A stretch of DNA of 64,000 nucleotides from assembly GCF_017348915.1 (NCBI RefSeq), contig NZ_CP071383.1:1612001-1676000 (forward strand), read 5' to 3'. The notes beneath the pieces were generated by a model that worked only from the letters and a program-made list of their open reading frames with translations, was not told where the DNA came from and did not search any database. Of this stretch, positions 18,982-28,013 are shown one piece after another (positions within the stretch are counted from its first letter, which is position 1; each line of letters opens with the position of its first letter). The DNA is from Leclercia pneumoniae (lineage in GTDB: Bacteria; Pseudomonadota; Gammaproteobacteria; Enterobacterales; Enterobacteriaceae). Both the position numbers and the translations under genes were made by a program.

Positions 18982-20166
18982 TTACAGCACCAGGCCGGCA
19001 AAGCTCGCCGAGAGCAAGCTCACCAGCGTCGCACCGTAGACCAGGCGCAGGCCGAAGCGTGATACCACGTTGCCCTGCTGCTCGTTCAGCCCTTTAATTG
19101 CCCCGGCCACGATACCGATAGAGGCAAAGTTGGCGAACGAAACCAGGAACACCGACAAAATGCCCAGCCCCCGCGGCGTCATCTCCGCGGCAATTTTTTG
19201 CAGCTCGATCATCGCCACAAATTCGTTCGCCACCAGCTTGGTGGCCATAATGCCACCTGCGTGCAACGCATCGCTAAGCGGGATGCCTACCAGCCAGGCC
19301 AGAGGATAAAACACATAGCCCAGGATCTGCTGGAAGCTTAAACCAAAGATGCTGGAGAAGAGGGCGTTGACGGCGCTAATCAGTGCAATAAAGCCAATCA
19401 GCATCGCCAGAATAATCATCGCCACCTTAAAGCCGGCCAGAATATACTCTCCGAGCATTTCGAAGAAACTCTGGGATTCGTGCATCTTTTCCAGCTTAAT
19501 ATCCGGCTCAGCTTCCGGGCGCGTCGGATTAATGACCGACAGAATGATAAAGGTGCTGAACATATTCAGAATCAGCGCCGCCACCACATATTTGGCCTCC
19601 AGCATCGTCATATAGGCGCCCACGATCGAGAGCGAGACGGTCGACATGGCCGTGGCCGCCATCGTGAACAGACGACGGGAGGAGAGATCGCCTAACACCC
19701 CTTTATAAGCAATGAAGTTTTCTGACTGGCCGAGCGTAAGAGAGCTGATCGCGTTAAACGACTCCAGCTTACCCATGCCGTTCACTTTTGCCAGCGCGCT
19801 ACCCAGCAGGCGAATAAAGATCGGCAGAATGCGCCAGTGTTGCAATATCCCAATCAGGGCGGAGATAAAGACGATGGGGCAGAGCACGCCAAGGAAGATA
19901 AAGGCCAGCCCTTTGTCACCCATACCGCCAAAGACAAAGTTGGTGCCCTCGGCGGCATATTTCAGCAGCGTTTCAAAGAAGCCCGAAACATATTTAATAA
20001 TGAACAGGCCGCTTTCGGCATGCAGGAAAAAGAACGCCAGCGCTATTTCGATCACGATGAGCTGTAAAATATAGCGGATACGAATTTTACGGCGATCGAA
20101 ACTGACCAGCCACGCCAGCGCCAGGATAACCACCAGGGCCAGCAGGAAGTGCAAAATAGTAGACAT
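18982..20166 (-). CDS. NupC-like concentrative nucleoside transporter
   Basis: The 394-residue membrane protein belongs to the CNT family, which imports nucleosides with H+ or Na+. It follows E. coli NupC closely: [11 protein letters not shown] near residue 145 (nucleoside binding), [19 protein letters not shown], and VANEFVAM with SFANFASIG in the second half of the transport core. It is a paralog, because nupC itself lies elsewhere in enteric genomes, and E. coli K-12 has no gene here. With rut and pyrC close by, a pyrimidine-nucleoside role is possible but unproven. Confidence 0.9.
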   Translation of the reverse strand: MSTILHFLLALVVILALAWLVSFDRRKIRIRYILQLIVIEIALAFFFLHAESGLFIIKYVSGFFETLLKYAAEGTNFVFGGMGDKGLAFIFLGVLCPIVFISALIGILQHWRILPIFIRLLGSALAKVNGMGKLESFNAISSLTLGQSENFIAYKGVLGDLSSRRLFTMAATAMSTVSLSIVGAYMTMLEAKYVVAALILNMFSTFIILSVINPTRPEAEPDIKLEKMHESQSFFEMLGEYILAGFKVAMIILAMLIGFIALISAVNALFSSIFGLSFQQILGYVFYPLAWLVGIPLSDALHAGGIMATKLVANEFVAMIELQKIAAEMTPRGLGILSVFLVSFANFASIGIVAGAIKGLNEQQGNVVSRFGLRLVYGATLVSLLSASFAGLVL

Positions 20167-20264
20167 ATTTAATAATCAGCAGGTTTTCGAGGCGCACATT
20201 TAGCCACAGCCGCGTTTAAGGGTAAATGGACTTTTATTCATGAGCTTATAAAGCCGTTAGTTAA

Positions 20265-20283
20265 CAGGGTAATGATTACCCTG
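20265..20283. promoter_or_regulatory. Perfect palindrome upstream of the NupC-like gene
   Basis: CAGGGTAATGATTACCCTG is a 19-base palindrome with 9-base arms and a single central base. It lies about 100 bases upstream of the NupC-like start and about 60 bases from the efe Fur box. It has no T run, so it is more likely an operator than a terminator. The regulator is not recognised. Confidence 0.5.
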
Positions 20284-20341
20284 CAAGGGGTTTACATCCT
20301 GTCATCAAAACGCCGCATATTTCGCTTGTATTTCTTCATGC

Positions 20342-20360
20342 CGTAATGATAATCACTATC
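20342..20360 (+). promoter_or_regulatory. Fur box upstream of efeUOB
   Basis: CGTAATGATAATCACTATC agrees with the Fur consensus GATAATGATAATCATTATC at 16 of 19 positions, 58 bases before efeU. Iron repression of efeUOB by Fur is known in E. coli. Confidence 0.85.
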
Positions 20361-20417
20361 ACAAGAATTTACCTTTCTTTGCATCAATTGACGGCGATAA
20401 ACATTTAAGGTGTCGGC

Positions 20418-21251
20418 ATGTTTGTTCCATTTCTCATTATGTTACGTGAAGGCCTTGAAGCGGCCTTAATTGTCAGTCTTATCGCCAGTTACCTGAAACG
20501 CACCCAACGCGGGCGCTGGATTGGGGTGATGTGGATTGGGGTTTTCCTCGCCGCAGCGCTCTGCCTGGGGCTGGGCATTGCCATCAACGAAACCACCGGC
20601 GAGTTTCCGCAAAAAGAGCAGGAGTTATTCGAAGGCATCGTGGCGGTAATTGCCGTGGTGATCCTCACTTGGATGGTGTTCTGGATGCGTAAAGTGTCCC
20701 GTAACGTCAAAGTTCAGCTGGAGCAGGCGGTCGATAGCGCCCTGCAGAAAGGCAATCATCACGGCTGGGCGCTGATCATGATGGTCTTTTTCGCCGTCGC
20801 CCGCGAAGGGCTGGAGTCGGTCTTTTTCCTGCTGGCGGCATTCCAGCAGGACGTAGGTATCTGGCCACCGCTCGGCGCTGTACTGGGGCTGGCGACCGCC
20901 GTGGTGCTCGGTTTTCTTCTCTACTGGGGCGGCGTGCGTCTCAACCTCGGCGCTTTTTTCAAATGGACCAGCCTGTTTATCCTGCTGGTGGCCGCCGGGC
21001 TGGCAGCGGGCGCTATCCGCGCTTTCCACGAGGCCGGGCTGTGGAATCACTTCCAGGATGTGGCTTTTGACCTGAGCACTATCCTCTCTACCCACACACT
21101 GGCGGGAACGCTCCTCGAAGGCATCTTCGGTTATCAGGAGACGCCGAGCGTCAGCGAAGTGGCGATCTATTTTATCTATCTTATTCCGGCGCTGGTGCTG
21201 TTTTTCATGCCATCACGCCCCAGCACGCAACCGACGCGGACTGCGCTGTAA
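20418..21251 (+). CDS. efeU: Ferrous iron permease EfeU
   Basis: EfeU is an inner-membrane permease of the Ftr1/OFeT family that imports ferrous iron, working with EfeO and EfeB. The 277-residue protein has seven predicted helices and both REGLE iron-binding motifs (residues 10-14 and 129-133). The frame is intact, unlike E. coli K-12, where efeU (ycdN) is broken by a frameshift. The gene leads efeUOB behind a strong Fur box. The operon is most useful in acidic, oxic, iron-poor conditions. Confidence 0.96.
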   Translation: MFVPFLIMLREGLEAALIVSLIASYLKRTQRGRWIGVMWIGVFLAAALCLGLGIAINETTGEFPQKEQELFEGIVAVIAVVILTWMVFWMRKVSRNVKVQLEQAVDSALQKGNHHGWALIMMVFFAVAREGLESVFFLLAAFQQDVGIWPPLGAVLGLATAVVLGFLLYWGGVRLNLGAFFKWTSLFILLVAAGLAAGAIRAFHEAGLWNHFQDVAFDLSTILSTHTLAGTLLEGIFGYQETPSVSEVAIYFIYLIPALVLFFMPSRPSTQPTRTAL

Positions 21252-21294
21252 CGTGCTTTATTTAGTTACAACATACTTATTAACGGGAAGGGTC

Positions 21295-22422
21295 ATGGCT
21301 ATTCAATTTCGTCGTACCGCGTTACAGGCAGGTATTGCCGCGCTGTTGTCCTCTGCGTTTTATGTGCAGGCTGCCGATATTCCACAGGTGAAAGTCACCG
21401 TCAATGACAAGCAGTGTGAGCCGATGACCCTCACGGTCAATAGCGGCAAGACCCAGTTCCTCATTCAGAACCATAGCCAGAAAGCGCTGGAGTGGGAGAT
21501 CCTGAAAGGGGTGATGGTTGTGGAAGAGCGTGAGAACATTGCCCCAGGCTTTAGCCAGAAGATGACGGCCAACCTGGAGCCGGGTGAGTATGAGATGACC
21601 TGTGGCCTGCTGACCAACCCGAAAGGCAAGCTGATTGTTAAAGGCGGTGCCACTGCCGAGGCGGCGAAAGGGGAGGCCTTACTAAGCCTGGGCGACGCCA
21701 TCACCGCCTACAAAGCTTATGTGACGAAAGAGACCGCCGACCTGGTCGCCAGGACCAAAGCCTTCACCGATGCGGTGAAAGCGGGCGATATCGAAAAGGC
21801 CAAATCGCTGTATGCGCCGACCCGTCAGCATTACGAACGTATTGAACCTATCGCTGAGCTCTTCTCCGACCTCGACGGCAGCATCGACGCCCGTGAAGAT
21901 GATTACGAGCAAAAAGCGGCCGATCCTAAATTCACCGGCTTCCACCGTCTGGAAAAGGCGCTGTTTGGCGATAACAGCACTAAAGGGATGGAGCACTATG
22001 CCGATCAACTCAATAGCGATGTGCTGGAGCTGCAAAAACGCATCAGCGAGCTGGCATTCCCGCCATCTAAAGTCGTGGGCGGCGCGGCAGGTCTGATTGA
22101 AGAAGTCGCGGCCAGCAAAATCAGCGGTGAAGAAGATCGTTACAGTCATACCGACCTCTGGGACTTCCAGGCGAACGTGGAAGGCGCGCAGAAGATTGTC
22201 GACCTGCTGCGTCCTCAACTGCAAAAAGAGAACAGCGCGCTCCTGACGAAGGTGGATGCCAACTTCAAAAAAGTGAACACCATTCTGGCGAAATACCGCA
22301 CCAAAGACGGCTACGAGACCTATGAAAAGCTGACCGAGGCGGATCGTAATGCCCTGAAAGGACCGATTACTACTCTGGCGGAAGATCTGGCTCAACTGCG
22401 CGGCGTGCTGGGTCTGGATTAA
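21295..22422 (+). CDS. efeO: EfeO, periplasmic iron-binding component
   Basis: EfeO is a periplasmic protein with an N-terminal cupredoxin-like domain and a C-terminal M75 (imelysin-like) domain, thought to hand iron to EfeU. The start [10 protein letters not shown] gives 375 residues, the E. coli length, after GGAAGGG. An earlier in-frame start would overlap the efeU end region. A signal peptide ends at VQA (about residue 26). The cupredoxin part shows EPMTLTVN and a Cys-containing EMTCGLL segment. The M75 HxxE motif is visible as [11 protein letters not shown]. Confidence 0.96.
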   Translation: MAIQFRRTALQAGIAALLSSAFYVQAADIPQVKVTVNDKQCEPMTLTVNSGKTQFLIQNHSQKALEWEILKGVMVVEERENIAPGFSQKMTANLEPGEYEMTCGLLTNPKGKLIVKGGATAEAAKGEALLSLGDAITAYKAYVTKETADLVARTKAFTDAVKAGDIEKAKSLYAPTRQHYERIEPIAELFSDLDGSIDAREDDYEQKAADPKFTGFHRLEKALFGDNSTKGMEHYADQLNSDVLELQKRISELAFPPSKVVGGAAGLIEEVAASKISGEEDRYSHTDLWDFQANVEGAQKIVDLLRPQLQKENSALLTKVDANFKKVNTILAKYRTKDGYETYEKLTEADRNALKGPITTLAEDLAQLRGVLGLD

Positions 22423-22427
22423 GCATC

Positions 22428-23711
22428 ATGAACAAGCACGATGAGTACGACGTTGCCCAGCCTTCGCGGCGTCGGTTGTTAAAAGGGGTCGGCGCGCTTG
22501 GCGGCGCGCTCGCTCTGGCAGGGGGTTGCCCGGTAGCGCATGCGGCAAAACCGCAAAGCGCGCCGGGGACGCTCTCCCCGGATGCACGCATGGAGACGCA
22601 GCCGTTCTTCGGTAAACATCAGGCGGGTATTCTTACGCCGCAGCAGGCATCGATGATGCTGGTGGCTTTTGATGTTCTGGCCAGCGATAAAGCCGATCTG
22701 GAGCGTCTGTTCCGGCTGTTAACGGCCCGTATCGACTTCCTGACGACGGGCGGCCCGGCCCCCGATACCCAGAATACACGCCTGCCGCCCATGGATTCCG
22801 GTATTCTGGGGGCCTATATTGCCCCGGATAATCTGACCATTACCGTCTCGCTGGGCGAATCGCTGTTTGATGCACGCTTTGGTTTGCAAAAGCTGAAGCC
22901 TAAGGCGCTGCAAAAAATGACGCGCTTCCCGAACGATTCGCTGGATGCCGCCTTCTGTCATGGTGATGTCCTGCTGCAAATTTGCGCCAACACCCAGGAC
23001 ACGGTGATCCACGCGTTGCGCGATGTGATCAAACATACTCCGGACCTGCTGAGCGTGCGCTGGAAACGGGAAGGGTTTATCTCCGATCACGCGGCGCGCA
23101 GTAAAGGCAAAGAGACGCCGGTTAACCTGCTCGGTTTTAAAGACGGGACTGCCAACCCCGACAGCAGCGACAATGTGCTGATGAACGAGGTGGTATGGGT
23201 CACAGCGGATCAGGGCGAACCGGCCTGGGCCGTAGGCGGCAGCTATCAGGCGGTGCGTATCATTCAGTTCCATGTGGAGTTCTGGGATCGTACGCCGCTG
23301 AAAGAGCAGCAGACCATCTTTGGCCGCGACAAACAGAGCGGGGCGCCGCTGGGAATGAAAAACGAGCACGATGTGCCGGACTACGCCCGCGATCCCGACG
23401 GGGAGACTATCGCCCTCGATAGCCATATTCGTCTCGCCAATCCTCGCACCAAAGAGACCGCCTCCAGCCTGATGATGCGCAGGGGATACAGCTACTCGCT
23501 GGGCGTGACCAACTCGGGGCAACTGGACATGGGGCTGCTGTTTGTCTGTTATCAGCACGACCTGAATAAAGGCTTTTTAACCGTACAAAAGCGGCTAAAT
23601 GGCGAAGCGCTGGAAGAGTATGTGAAGCCCATTGGCGGCGGCTATTTCTTCGCCTTACCGGGCGCCCTGGATAAAAATCACTACCTCGCTCAGGGTTTAC
23701 TCGAAGCCTGA
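22428..23711 (+). CDS. efeB: EfeB, Tat-exported DyP-type haem peroxidase
   Basis: EfeB is a DyP-family haem peroxidase of the periplasm that belongs to the EfeUOB iron uptake system. The 427-residue protein starts with a twin-arginine signal (SRRRLLKG at 13-20, then a hydrophobic stretch ending AHA). It has the DyP motif [10 protein letters not shown] (the Asp is the distal acid) and the downstream region ending RRGYSYSLG. It lies 5 bases after efeO, so it is translationally tied to it. A terminator follows. Confidence 0.96.
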   Translation: MNKHDEYDVAQPSRRRLLKGVGALGGALALAGGCPVAHAAKPQSAPGTLSPDARMETQPFFGKHQAGILTPQQASMMLVAFDVLASDKADLERLFRLLTARIDFLTTGGPAPDTQNTRLPPMDSGILGAYIAPDNLTITVSLGESLFDARFGLQKLKPKALQKMTRFPNDSLDAAFCHGDVLLQICANTQDTVIHALRDVIKHTPDLLSVRWKREGFISDHAARSKGKETPVNLLGFKDGTANPDSSDNVLMNEVVWVTADQGEPAWAVGGSYQAVRIIQFHVEFWDRTPLKEQQTIFGRDKQSGAPLGMKNEHDVPDYARDPDGETIALDSHIRLANPRTKETASSLMMRRGYSYSLGVTNSGQLDMGLLFVCYQHDLNKGFLTVQKRLNGEALEEYVKPIGGGYFFALPGALDKNHYLAQGLLEA

Positions 23712-23715
23712 ATAA

Positions 23716-23749
23716 CTCTCCCGCATCGTGGTGCGGGAGAGCTTTTTTT
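23716..23749 (+). terminator. Intrinsic terminator of efeUOB
   Basis: CTCTCCCGC and GCGGGAGAG form a 9-bp stem with an 8-base loop followed by seven T. Confidence 0.9.
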
Positions 23750-23932
23750 ACTATGATCTTCCTGATGTTATAATTTTGTAATAATTCTGAATGACACTGT
23801 GGTCTGCTGCAGGGCGACTCTGAAAGTTGCATTCAGGTAAAATAAATGTTGCATTTGTTTTAAATCCTGATGTACTTATTCTAGGAAAGCGGTAAATCCC
23901 GGCAGTGATGTCTTTCACTATGGAGATCGCGA

Positions 23933-24997
23933 ATGGTAGGGTCCTGTACTGGACAAGGTAAACGCAATAACCGCAGCACCCGACGCGGAGGCTTAGACTC
24001 CGACAGCGATTTCTTCACCACAAAAAACGCCCCCACCAACGTAAATCATGATTTTTCCCACGTGCCGAACGGTGCGCGTAGCCGTTCGGCAATGTCCAAC
24101 AACCAGGCAAGCTATGGCTTAAAAGGAAGCCAAACCTCAGATGTTTGTGCGCATAATCGCGCCGGCAACGGCGTGTGTGATGAATACCAACAACTCAAGG
24201 TGCTATCCATGGGAAGACAAAAAGCAGTGATCAAAGCTCGTCGTGAAGCAAAACGTGTGCTGAGACGAGATTCACGCAGCCATAAACAGCGTGAAGAAGA
24301 ATCGGTCACCTCGCTTGTGCAGATGAGTGGCGTTGAAGCAATTGGCATGGCAAGGGACAGCCGTGATCTTACTCCTGTTGTGGCACGCAATGACGCTCAG
24401 GCGCAGTACCTGAATGCTATTGAGAGAAAATCGCTTATCTTTGCAACTGGCGAAGCCGGATGCGGTAAAACCTGGATAAGCGCCGCCAAAGCGGCGGAGG
24501 CTCTGATCCATAAGGACGTAGACAAGATTATTGTTACTCGTCCTGTGCTGCAGGCCGATGAAGACCTGGGCTTCCTGCCAGGCGATATCTCGGAGAAGTT
24601 TGCGCCTTACTTCCGGCCGGTTTACGACGTGCTCGTTAAACGGTTGGGCGCTTCCTTTATGCAGTACTGCCTACGACCAGAAATTGGCAAGGTAGAAATC
24701 GCGCCGTTCGCCTATATGCGCGGACGTACATTTGAAAATGCGGTTGTGATTCTCGACGAGGCTCAGAACGTGACCGCTGCGCAAATGAAGATGTTTTTAA
24801 CGCGCCTCGGGGAGAACGTGACGGTCATCGTTAACGGTGATATTACGCAGTGCGATTTGCCGGCGGGCGTTCCGTCGGGATTAAGCGATGCGCTGGCACG
24901 TTTTGAGGAAGATGAGATGGTGGGTATTGTCCGCTTCACAAAAGACGATTGCGTACGATCGGCTTTGTGTCAGCGAACGTTGAATGCGTATTACTGA
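23933..24997 (+). CDS. phoH: PhoH, phosphate-starvation-inducible P-loop protein
   Basis: PhoH is a cytoplasmic P-loop NTPase of the PhoH family (some relatives act as RNA helicases). Walker A is GEAGCGKT at residues 173-180 and Walker B is in VVILDEAQNV. The start at 23933 gives 354 residues, as annotated in E. coli, with GGAG 7 bases upstream. ATG at 24209 (MGRQKAVIK) has AAGG 8 bases upstream and would give a 262-residue protein that holds the whole conserved domain. I cannot decide between the two, and the N-terminal 92 residues look disordered. No clear Pho box was found upstream. Confidence 0.92.
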   Translation: MVGSCTGQGKRNNRSTRRGGLDSDSDFFTTKNAPTNVNHDFSHVPNGARSRSAMSNNQASYGLKGSQTSDVCAHNRAGNGVCDEYQQLKVLSMGRQKAVIKARREAKRVLRRDSRSHKQREEESVTSLVQMSGVEAIGMARDSRDLTPVVARNDAQAQYLNAIERKSLIFATGEAGCGKTWISAAKAAEALIHKDVDKIIVTRPVLQADEDLGFLPGDISEKFAPYFRPVYDVLVKRLGASFMQYCLRPEIGKVEIAPFAYMRGRTFENAVVILDEAQNVTAAQMKMFLTRLGENVTVIVNGDITQCDLPAGVPSGLSDALARFEEDEMVGIVRFTKDDCVRSALCQRTLNAYY

Positions 24998-25013
24998 GTT
25001 CGCTGTTCTGTTC

Positions 25014-25043
25014 AAGGCCCGGGAAACCGGGCTTTGTTTTTTT
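25014..25043 (+). terminator. Intrinsic terminator of phoH
   Basis: GCCCGG-GAAA-CCGGGC is followed by a T-rich run (TTTGTTTTTTT), 18 bases after the phoH stop. Confidence 0.85.
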
Positions 25044-25367
25044 GGGAGGGGGATAGATTCGCTGCGCGCTCAGTCTGTCCAACTGGCTGCGCCAGTTGTC
25101 GAACCCCGGTCGGGAGTTCTCATCCCCCCTGCGGAGAATATAAAAGAAAAGAGCCCGTACTTTCGTACGAGCTCTCATCTCGAATATGGCGGTAAGGGGG
25201 GGATTGACTCGCTGCGCTCGCCCTTCGGGCAGATTCCTCGCAGGCTCGTCATCTGTCCAACTGGCTGCGCCAGTTGTCGAACCCCAGTCGGGGTTTCTCA
25301 TCCCCCCCGCAGGCGTGCAATATGCGAAAAAAAAGCCCGTACTTTCGTACGAGCTCTTTCTCAAATA
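25044..25367 (-). repeat. tRNA-tail repeats downstream of the first tRNA-Ser
   Basis: On the minus strand this holds two successive units. Each begins at or near a tRNA 3' end (the true tail at 25368, a remnant at about 25190-25210 reading CCTTACCGCCATATTCGAGA). Each unit then has the hairpin GAGCTCGTAC-GAAA-GTACGGGC with a T run, a G run, GACYGGGGTTCGACAACTGG and the hairpin AACTGGCGCAGCCAGTT. The arrangement resembles the rtT repeats behind E. coli tyrT. The open frames across it are chance readings. Confidence 0.75.
25331..25356 (-). terminator. Terminator of the first tRNA-Ser gene
   Basis: AGCTCGTAC-GAAA-GTACGGGCT (minus strand, one G-U pair) is followed by eight T, directly downstream of the tRNA 3' end. 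The same hairpin recurs at about 25150, 25695 and 25875. Confidence 0.85.
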
Positions 25368-25455
25368 TGGCGGTGAGGGGGGGATTCGAACCCCCGATAC
25401 GTTGCCGTATACACACTTTCCAGGCGTGCTCCTTCAGCCACTCGGACACCTCACC
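25368..25455 (-). tRNA. serX: tRNA-Ser (anticodon GGA), copy 1
   Basis: This 88-base type II tRNA includes an encoded CCA. Its 5' end is GGTGAGGTGTCCGAGTGG. The anticodon loop CTGGAAA places GGA, and there is a long variable arm typical of serine tRNAs. The T arm is GGTTCGAATCC and the acceptor end CCTCACCGCCA. It is identical to copy 2 as far as I can compare. It has its own promoter at 25499-25527. Confidence 0.97.
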
Positions 25456-25498
25456 ATATTGTTTTGCTGCCTGACCACGTGGGGGGCAACGGGGCGCT

Positions 25499-25527
25499 AC
25501 TATAGGGAGATGGGCTAAATCGGTCAA
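25499..25527 (-). promoter_or_regulatory. Promoter of tRNA-Ser copy 1
   Basis: On the minus strand, TTGACC and TATAGT are 17 bases apart and are followed by a GC-rich discriminator (AGCGCCCC), typical of stringently controlled stable-RNA promoters. Confidence 0.85.
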
Positions 25528-25915
25528 GCAGATTTTATAATTAATGGTTTGTTCGGTTAAGCAATAATCAGCTCCATCGTTTTTATCGTTGTGGAGCGGG
25601 CTGTTGACGCTGTGAATGGGCGTAGTTGGATGGAGCCGGTTGCCGAACCCCGGTCGGGGGTTCTCATCCCCCCCTGGCGGAGAATATAAAAGAAAAAAGC
25701 CCGTACTTGCGTACGAGCTCTTATCTCGAATATGGCGGTGAGGGGGGGATTGACTCGCTGCGCTCGCCCTACGGGCAGCCTGTTCGCTTCGCTCCCAGTC
25801 TGTCCAACTGGCTGCGCCAGTTGTCGAACCCCAGTCGGGAGTTCTCATCCCCCCCGCAGGCGTGCAATATGCGAAAAAAAAGCCCGTACTTTCGTACGAG
25901 CTCTTTCTCAAAATA
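25528..25915 (-). repeat. tRNA-tail repeats downstream of the second tRNA-Ser
   Basis: This has the same architecture as 25044-25367. A unit starts at the tRNA 3' end (25916) and a second starts at a tRNA-tail remnant near 25735-25760 (CCTCACCGCCATATTCGAGA). Each has the GAGCTCGTAC hairpin with a T run, a G run, GACYGGGGTTCG and, in the first unit, AACTGGCGCAGCCAGTT. The two tRNA genes lie 548 bases apart, so tRNA and tails were duplicated together. The last 100 bases or so before the copy 1 promoter are unique sequence. Confidence 0.75.
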
Positions 25916-26003
25916 TGGCGGTGAGGGGGGGATTCGAACCCCCGATACGTTGCCGTATACACACTTTCCAGGCGTGCTCCTTCAGCCACTCGGACACCTC
26001 ACC
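25916..26003 (-). tRNA. serX: tRNA-Ser (anticodon GGA), copy 2
   Basis: This 88-base tRNA-Ser(GGA) has the same sequence as the copy at 25368-25455. It decodes UCC and UCU. In E. coli a single serX sits next to ghrA at this point of the map. This copy is the one adjacent to ghrA and has its own promoter at 26038-26066. Confidence 0.97.
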
Positions 26004-26037
26004 ATATTGTCATCCCGTTGTTGCTTGGACGGGCGCT

Positions 26038-26066
26038 AATGTAAGGAAAACCCGAACGGTCGTCAA
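26038..26066 (-). promoter_or_regulatory. Promoter of tRNA-Ser copy 2
   Basis: On the minus strand, TTGACG and TACATT are spaced 17 bases apart, with a GC-rich discriminator AGCGCCCG. It is independent of the copy 1 promoter. Confidence 0.8.
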
Positions 26067-26233
26067 CTCACTTTTTCAGTAATTTAGCGCGTTCATACAA
26101 ACTTCAAGCAATATGCTTCCTAATTGTTCTGAAAGCGCCTCTTTTATCAGCAACGCAGCAGCCGCATTTATTTGTTATGCTGGCAATCCAGTTGAAAATG
26201 AAAATAAAACAGCGCAGAAAAGCAGGAGAAATT

Positions 26234-27172
26234 ATGGATATCATCTTTTATCACCCTACATTTGATACCGCTTATTGGCTTAATGCCCTGTCAGCAGCAT
26301 TGCCGGGGGCGCGGGTTCGCGAGTGGAAGCGAGGAGATAAAGATCATGCGGATTACGCCCTGGTCTGGCATCCACCCATCGAAATGCTCCAGGGACGCGA
26401 TCTGAAAGCAGTGTTTGCACTCGGCGCCGGCGTTGATTCGATTCTCAGCAAGCTAAAAGCCCATCCAGAGATGTTGCCTGAACATATCCCCCTGTTCCGC
26501 CTGGAAGATACCGGGATGGGCGAGCAGATGCAGGAGTACGCCGTGAGCCAGGTATTGCACTGGTTCCGCCGATTCGATGATTATCAGGCCTTCAAGTTAC
26601 AGGCGCACTGGGAACCGTTAGCGGATTATCAGCGTGAAGACTTTACCATTGGTATCCTGGGGGCGGGGGTGCTGGGCTCGAAAGTTGCCGAAGCGCTGGC
26701 ACCCTGGGGATTCCCGCTGCGCTGCTGGAGTCGCAGTCGTAAAGAGCTGCCAGGCGTAACCAGCTATGCCGGTGTGGAAGAGCTGCCAGATTTCCTCAAA
26801 GAGACCCGCGTGCTCATAAACCTGCTGCCCAATACGGCAGAGACGGCGGGCATTATCAATGGGGCGCTGCTCAGACAACTGCCCGATCAAAGTTATCTCA
26901 TCAACCTGGCTCGCGGCGTGCACGTGGTTGAACCTGACCTGCTGGCTGCCCTCGGGAGCGGAAAACTGAAAGGGGCCATGCTGGATGTCTACAGTAAAGA
27001 GCCGCTGCCGCCTGAAAGCCCGCTCTGGGCACATCCGCGCGTGGCTATGACGCCGCATATTGCCGCCGTCACGCGTCCGGCAGAAGCCGTCGATTATATT
27101 GCCCGCACCATCACACAGCTGGAAGCGGGAAAACCCGTCAGCGGACAGGTAGACCGCCAGCGCGGTTACTGA
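26234..27172 (+). CDS. ghrA: Glyoxylate/hydroxypyruvate reductase A
   Basis: GhrA is a cytosolic D-2-hydroxyacid dehydrogenase that reduces glyoxylate and hydroxypyruvate with NADPH. The 312-residue length from [10 protein letters not shown] equals that of the E. coli protein, with GGAG upstream; a 19-codon longer frame has no support. The Rossmann motif [16 protein letters not shown] is near residue 140. The catalytic region [14 protein letters not shown] and the C-terminal His region [14 protein letters not shown] are present. A terminator follows. Confidence 0.97.
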   Translation: MDIIFYHPTFDTAYWLNALSAALPGARVREWKRGDKDHADYALVWHPPIEMLQGRDLKAVFALGAGVDSILSKLKAHPEMLPEHIPLFRLEDTGMGEQMQEYAVSQVLHWFRRFDDYQAFKLQAHWEPLADYQREDFTIGILGAGVLGSKVAEALAPWGFPLRCWSRSRKELPGVTSYAGVEELPDFLKETRVLINLLPNTAETAGIINGALLRQLPDQSYLINLARGVHVVEPDLLAALGSGKLKGAMLDVYSKEPLPPESPLWAHPRVAMTPHIAAVTRPAEAVDYIARTITQLEAGKPVSGQVDRQRGY

Positions 27173-27175
27173 GTT

Positions 27176-27199
27176 AAACCCGGCGTTTGCCGGGTTTTT
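27176..27199 (+). terminator. Intrinsic terminator of ghrA
   Basis: AAACCCGGC-GTTT-GCCGGGTTT continues into a T run. Confidence 0.9.
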
Positions 27200-27255
27200 G
27201 CTAATATTCGCAGACGATAACTGCTATCCTTTGGGAAAGATGAGAGGAGAGAATG

Positions 27256-27993
27256 ATGTATCCCGTTGACCTGCACATGCACACTGTCGCCAGCACCCAC
27301 GCCTACAGCAACCTTCATGACTACATCGCACAAGCAAAGCTTAAGAACATCAAACTCTTTGCGATTACCGATCACGGCCCTGATATGGCAGATGCTCCGC
27401 ACTATTGGCACTTTGTGAATATGCGTATCTGGCCACGCGTGGTAGACGGCGTCGGGATCCTGCGCGGCATTGAGGCGAATATCAAAAACACCCAGGGTGA
27501 GATTGACTGTACCGGCCCGATGCTCACCTCTCTGGATCTGATTCTGGCCGGGTTCCATGAACCGGTATTTGCCCCTCAGGATCAGGCCACAAATACCGAT
27601 GCGATGATTGCCACCATTGCCAGCGGCAATGTGCATATCATCAGCCATCCGGGCAATCCAAAATATCCTATCGACATTAAGGCAGTGGCGCAGGCCGCGG
27701 CCGAACACCGCGTGGCGCTGGAGATCAACAACTCGTCATTCGTTCACTCGCGTAAGGGCAGTGAAGCGAACTGCCGGGCTGTCGCGGCGGCGGTACGAGA
27801 CGCCGGAGGGATGGTGGCGCTGGGTTCCGACTCCCACACCGCGTTCACGCTGGGTGATTTTAGCGAGTGCCGTAAAATCCTCGACGAGGTCGACTTCCCG
27901 GAAGATCAGATTCTGAACGTGACGCCTCGACGCATGCTCGACTTCCTGGCGTCGCGGGGGATGGAACCTATCCCTGAATTTGCTGAATTTTAA
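27256..27993 (+). CDS. ycdX: YcdX, PHP-domain metal-dependent phosphatase
   Basis: YcdX is a PHP-superfamily barrel enzyme with a trinuclear zinc site. E. coli YcdX shows phosphatase activity and is linked to swarming. The metal-binding motif [10 protein letters not shown] is at the N terminus (two His), followed by TDHGPD, SHPGNP and a C-terminal GSDSHTAF. The second of two adjacent ATGs is chosen (245 residues) because GAGGAG lies 6 bases before it. ycdY starts 20 bases after the stop, so the two are an operon. Confidence 0.95.
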   Translation: MYPVDLHMHTVASTHAYSNLHDYIAQAKLKNIKLFAITDHGPDMADAPHYWHFVNMRIWPRVVDGVGILRGIEANIKNTQGEIDCTGPMLTSLDLILAGFHEPVFAPQDQATNTDAMIATIASGNVHIISHPGNPKYPIDIKAVAQAAAEHRVALEINNSSFVHSRKGSEANCRAVAAAVRDAGGMVALGSDSHTAFTLGDFSECRKILDEVDFPEDQILNVTPRRMLDFLASRGMEPIPEFAEF

Positions 27994-28013
27994 CTGTGTA
28001 ATGGACTAAATAA

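Noticed and set aside
25331-25910. Possible CRISPR-like array because of four repeated hairpin units
   Set aside because: Units are irregular in spacing, contain tRNA 3' ends and terminators, and there are no uniform spacers or cas genes.
25249-25989. 246-codon minus-strand frame across the tRNA-Ser region
   Set aside because: It runs through a tRNA gene, two terminators and non-coding repeats. Such frames next to tRNA genes are common false annotations.
26038-27172. Integrated element using the tRNA-Ser gene as attachment site
   Set aside because: No integrase, no phage genes and no attachment-site core downstream other than the tail repeats; the gene next to it is the normal chromosomal ghrA.
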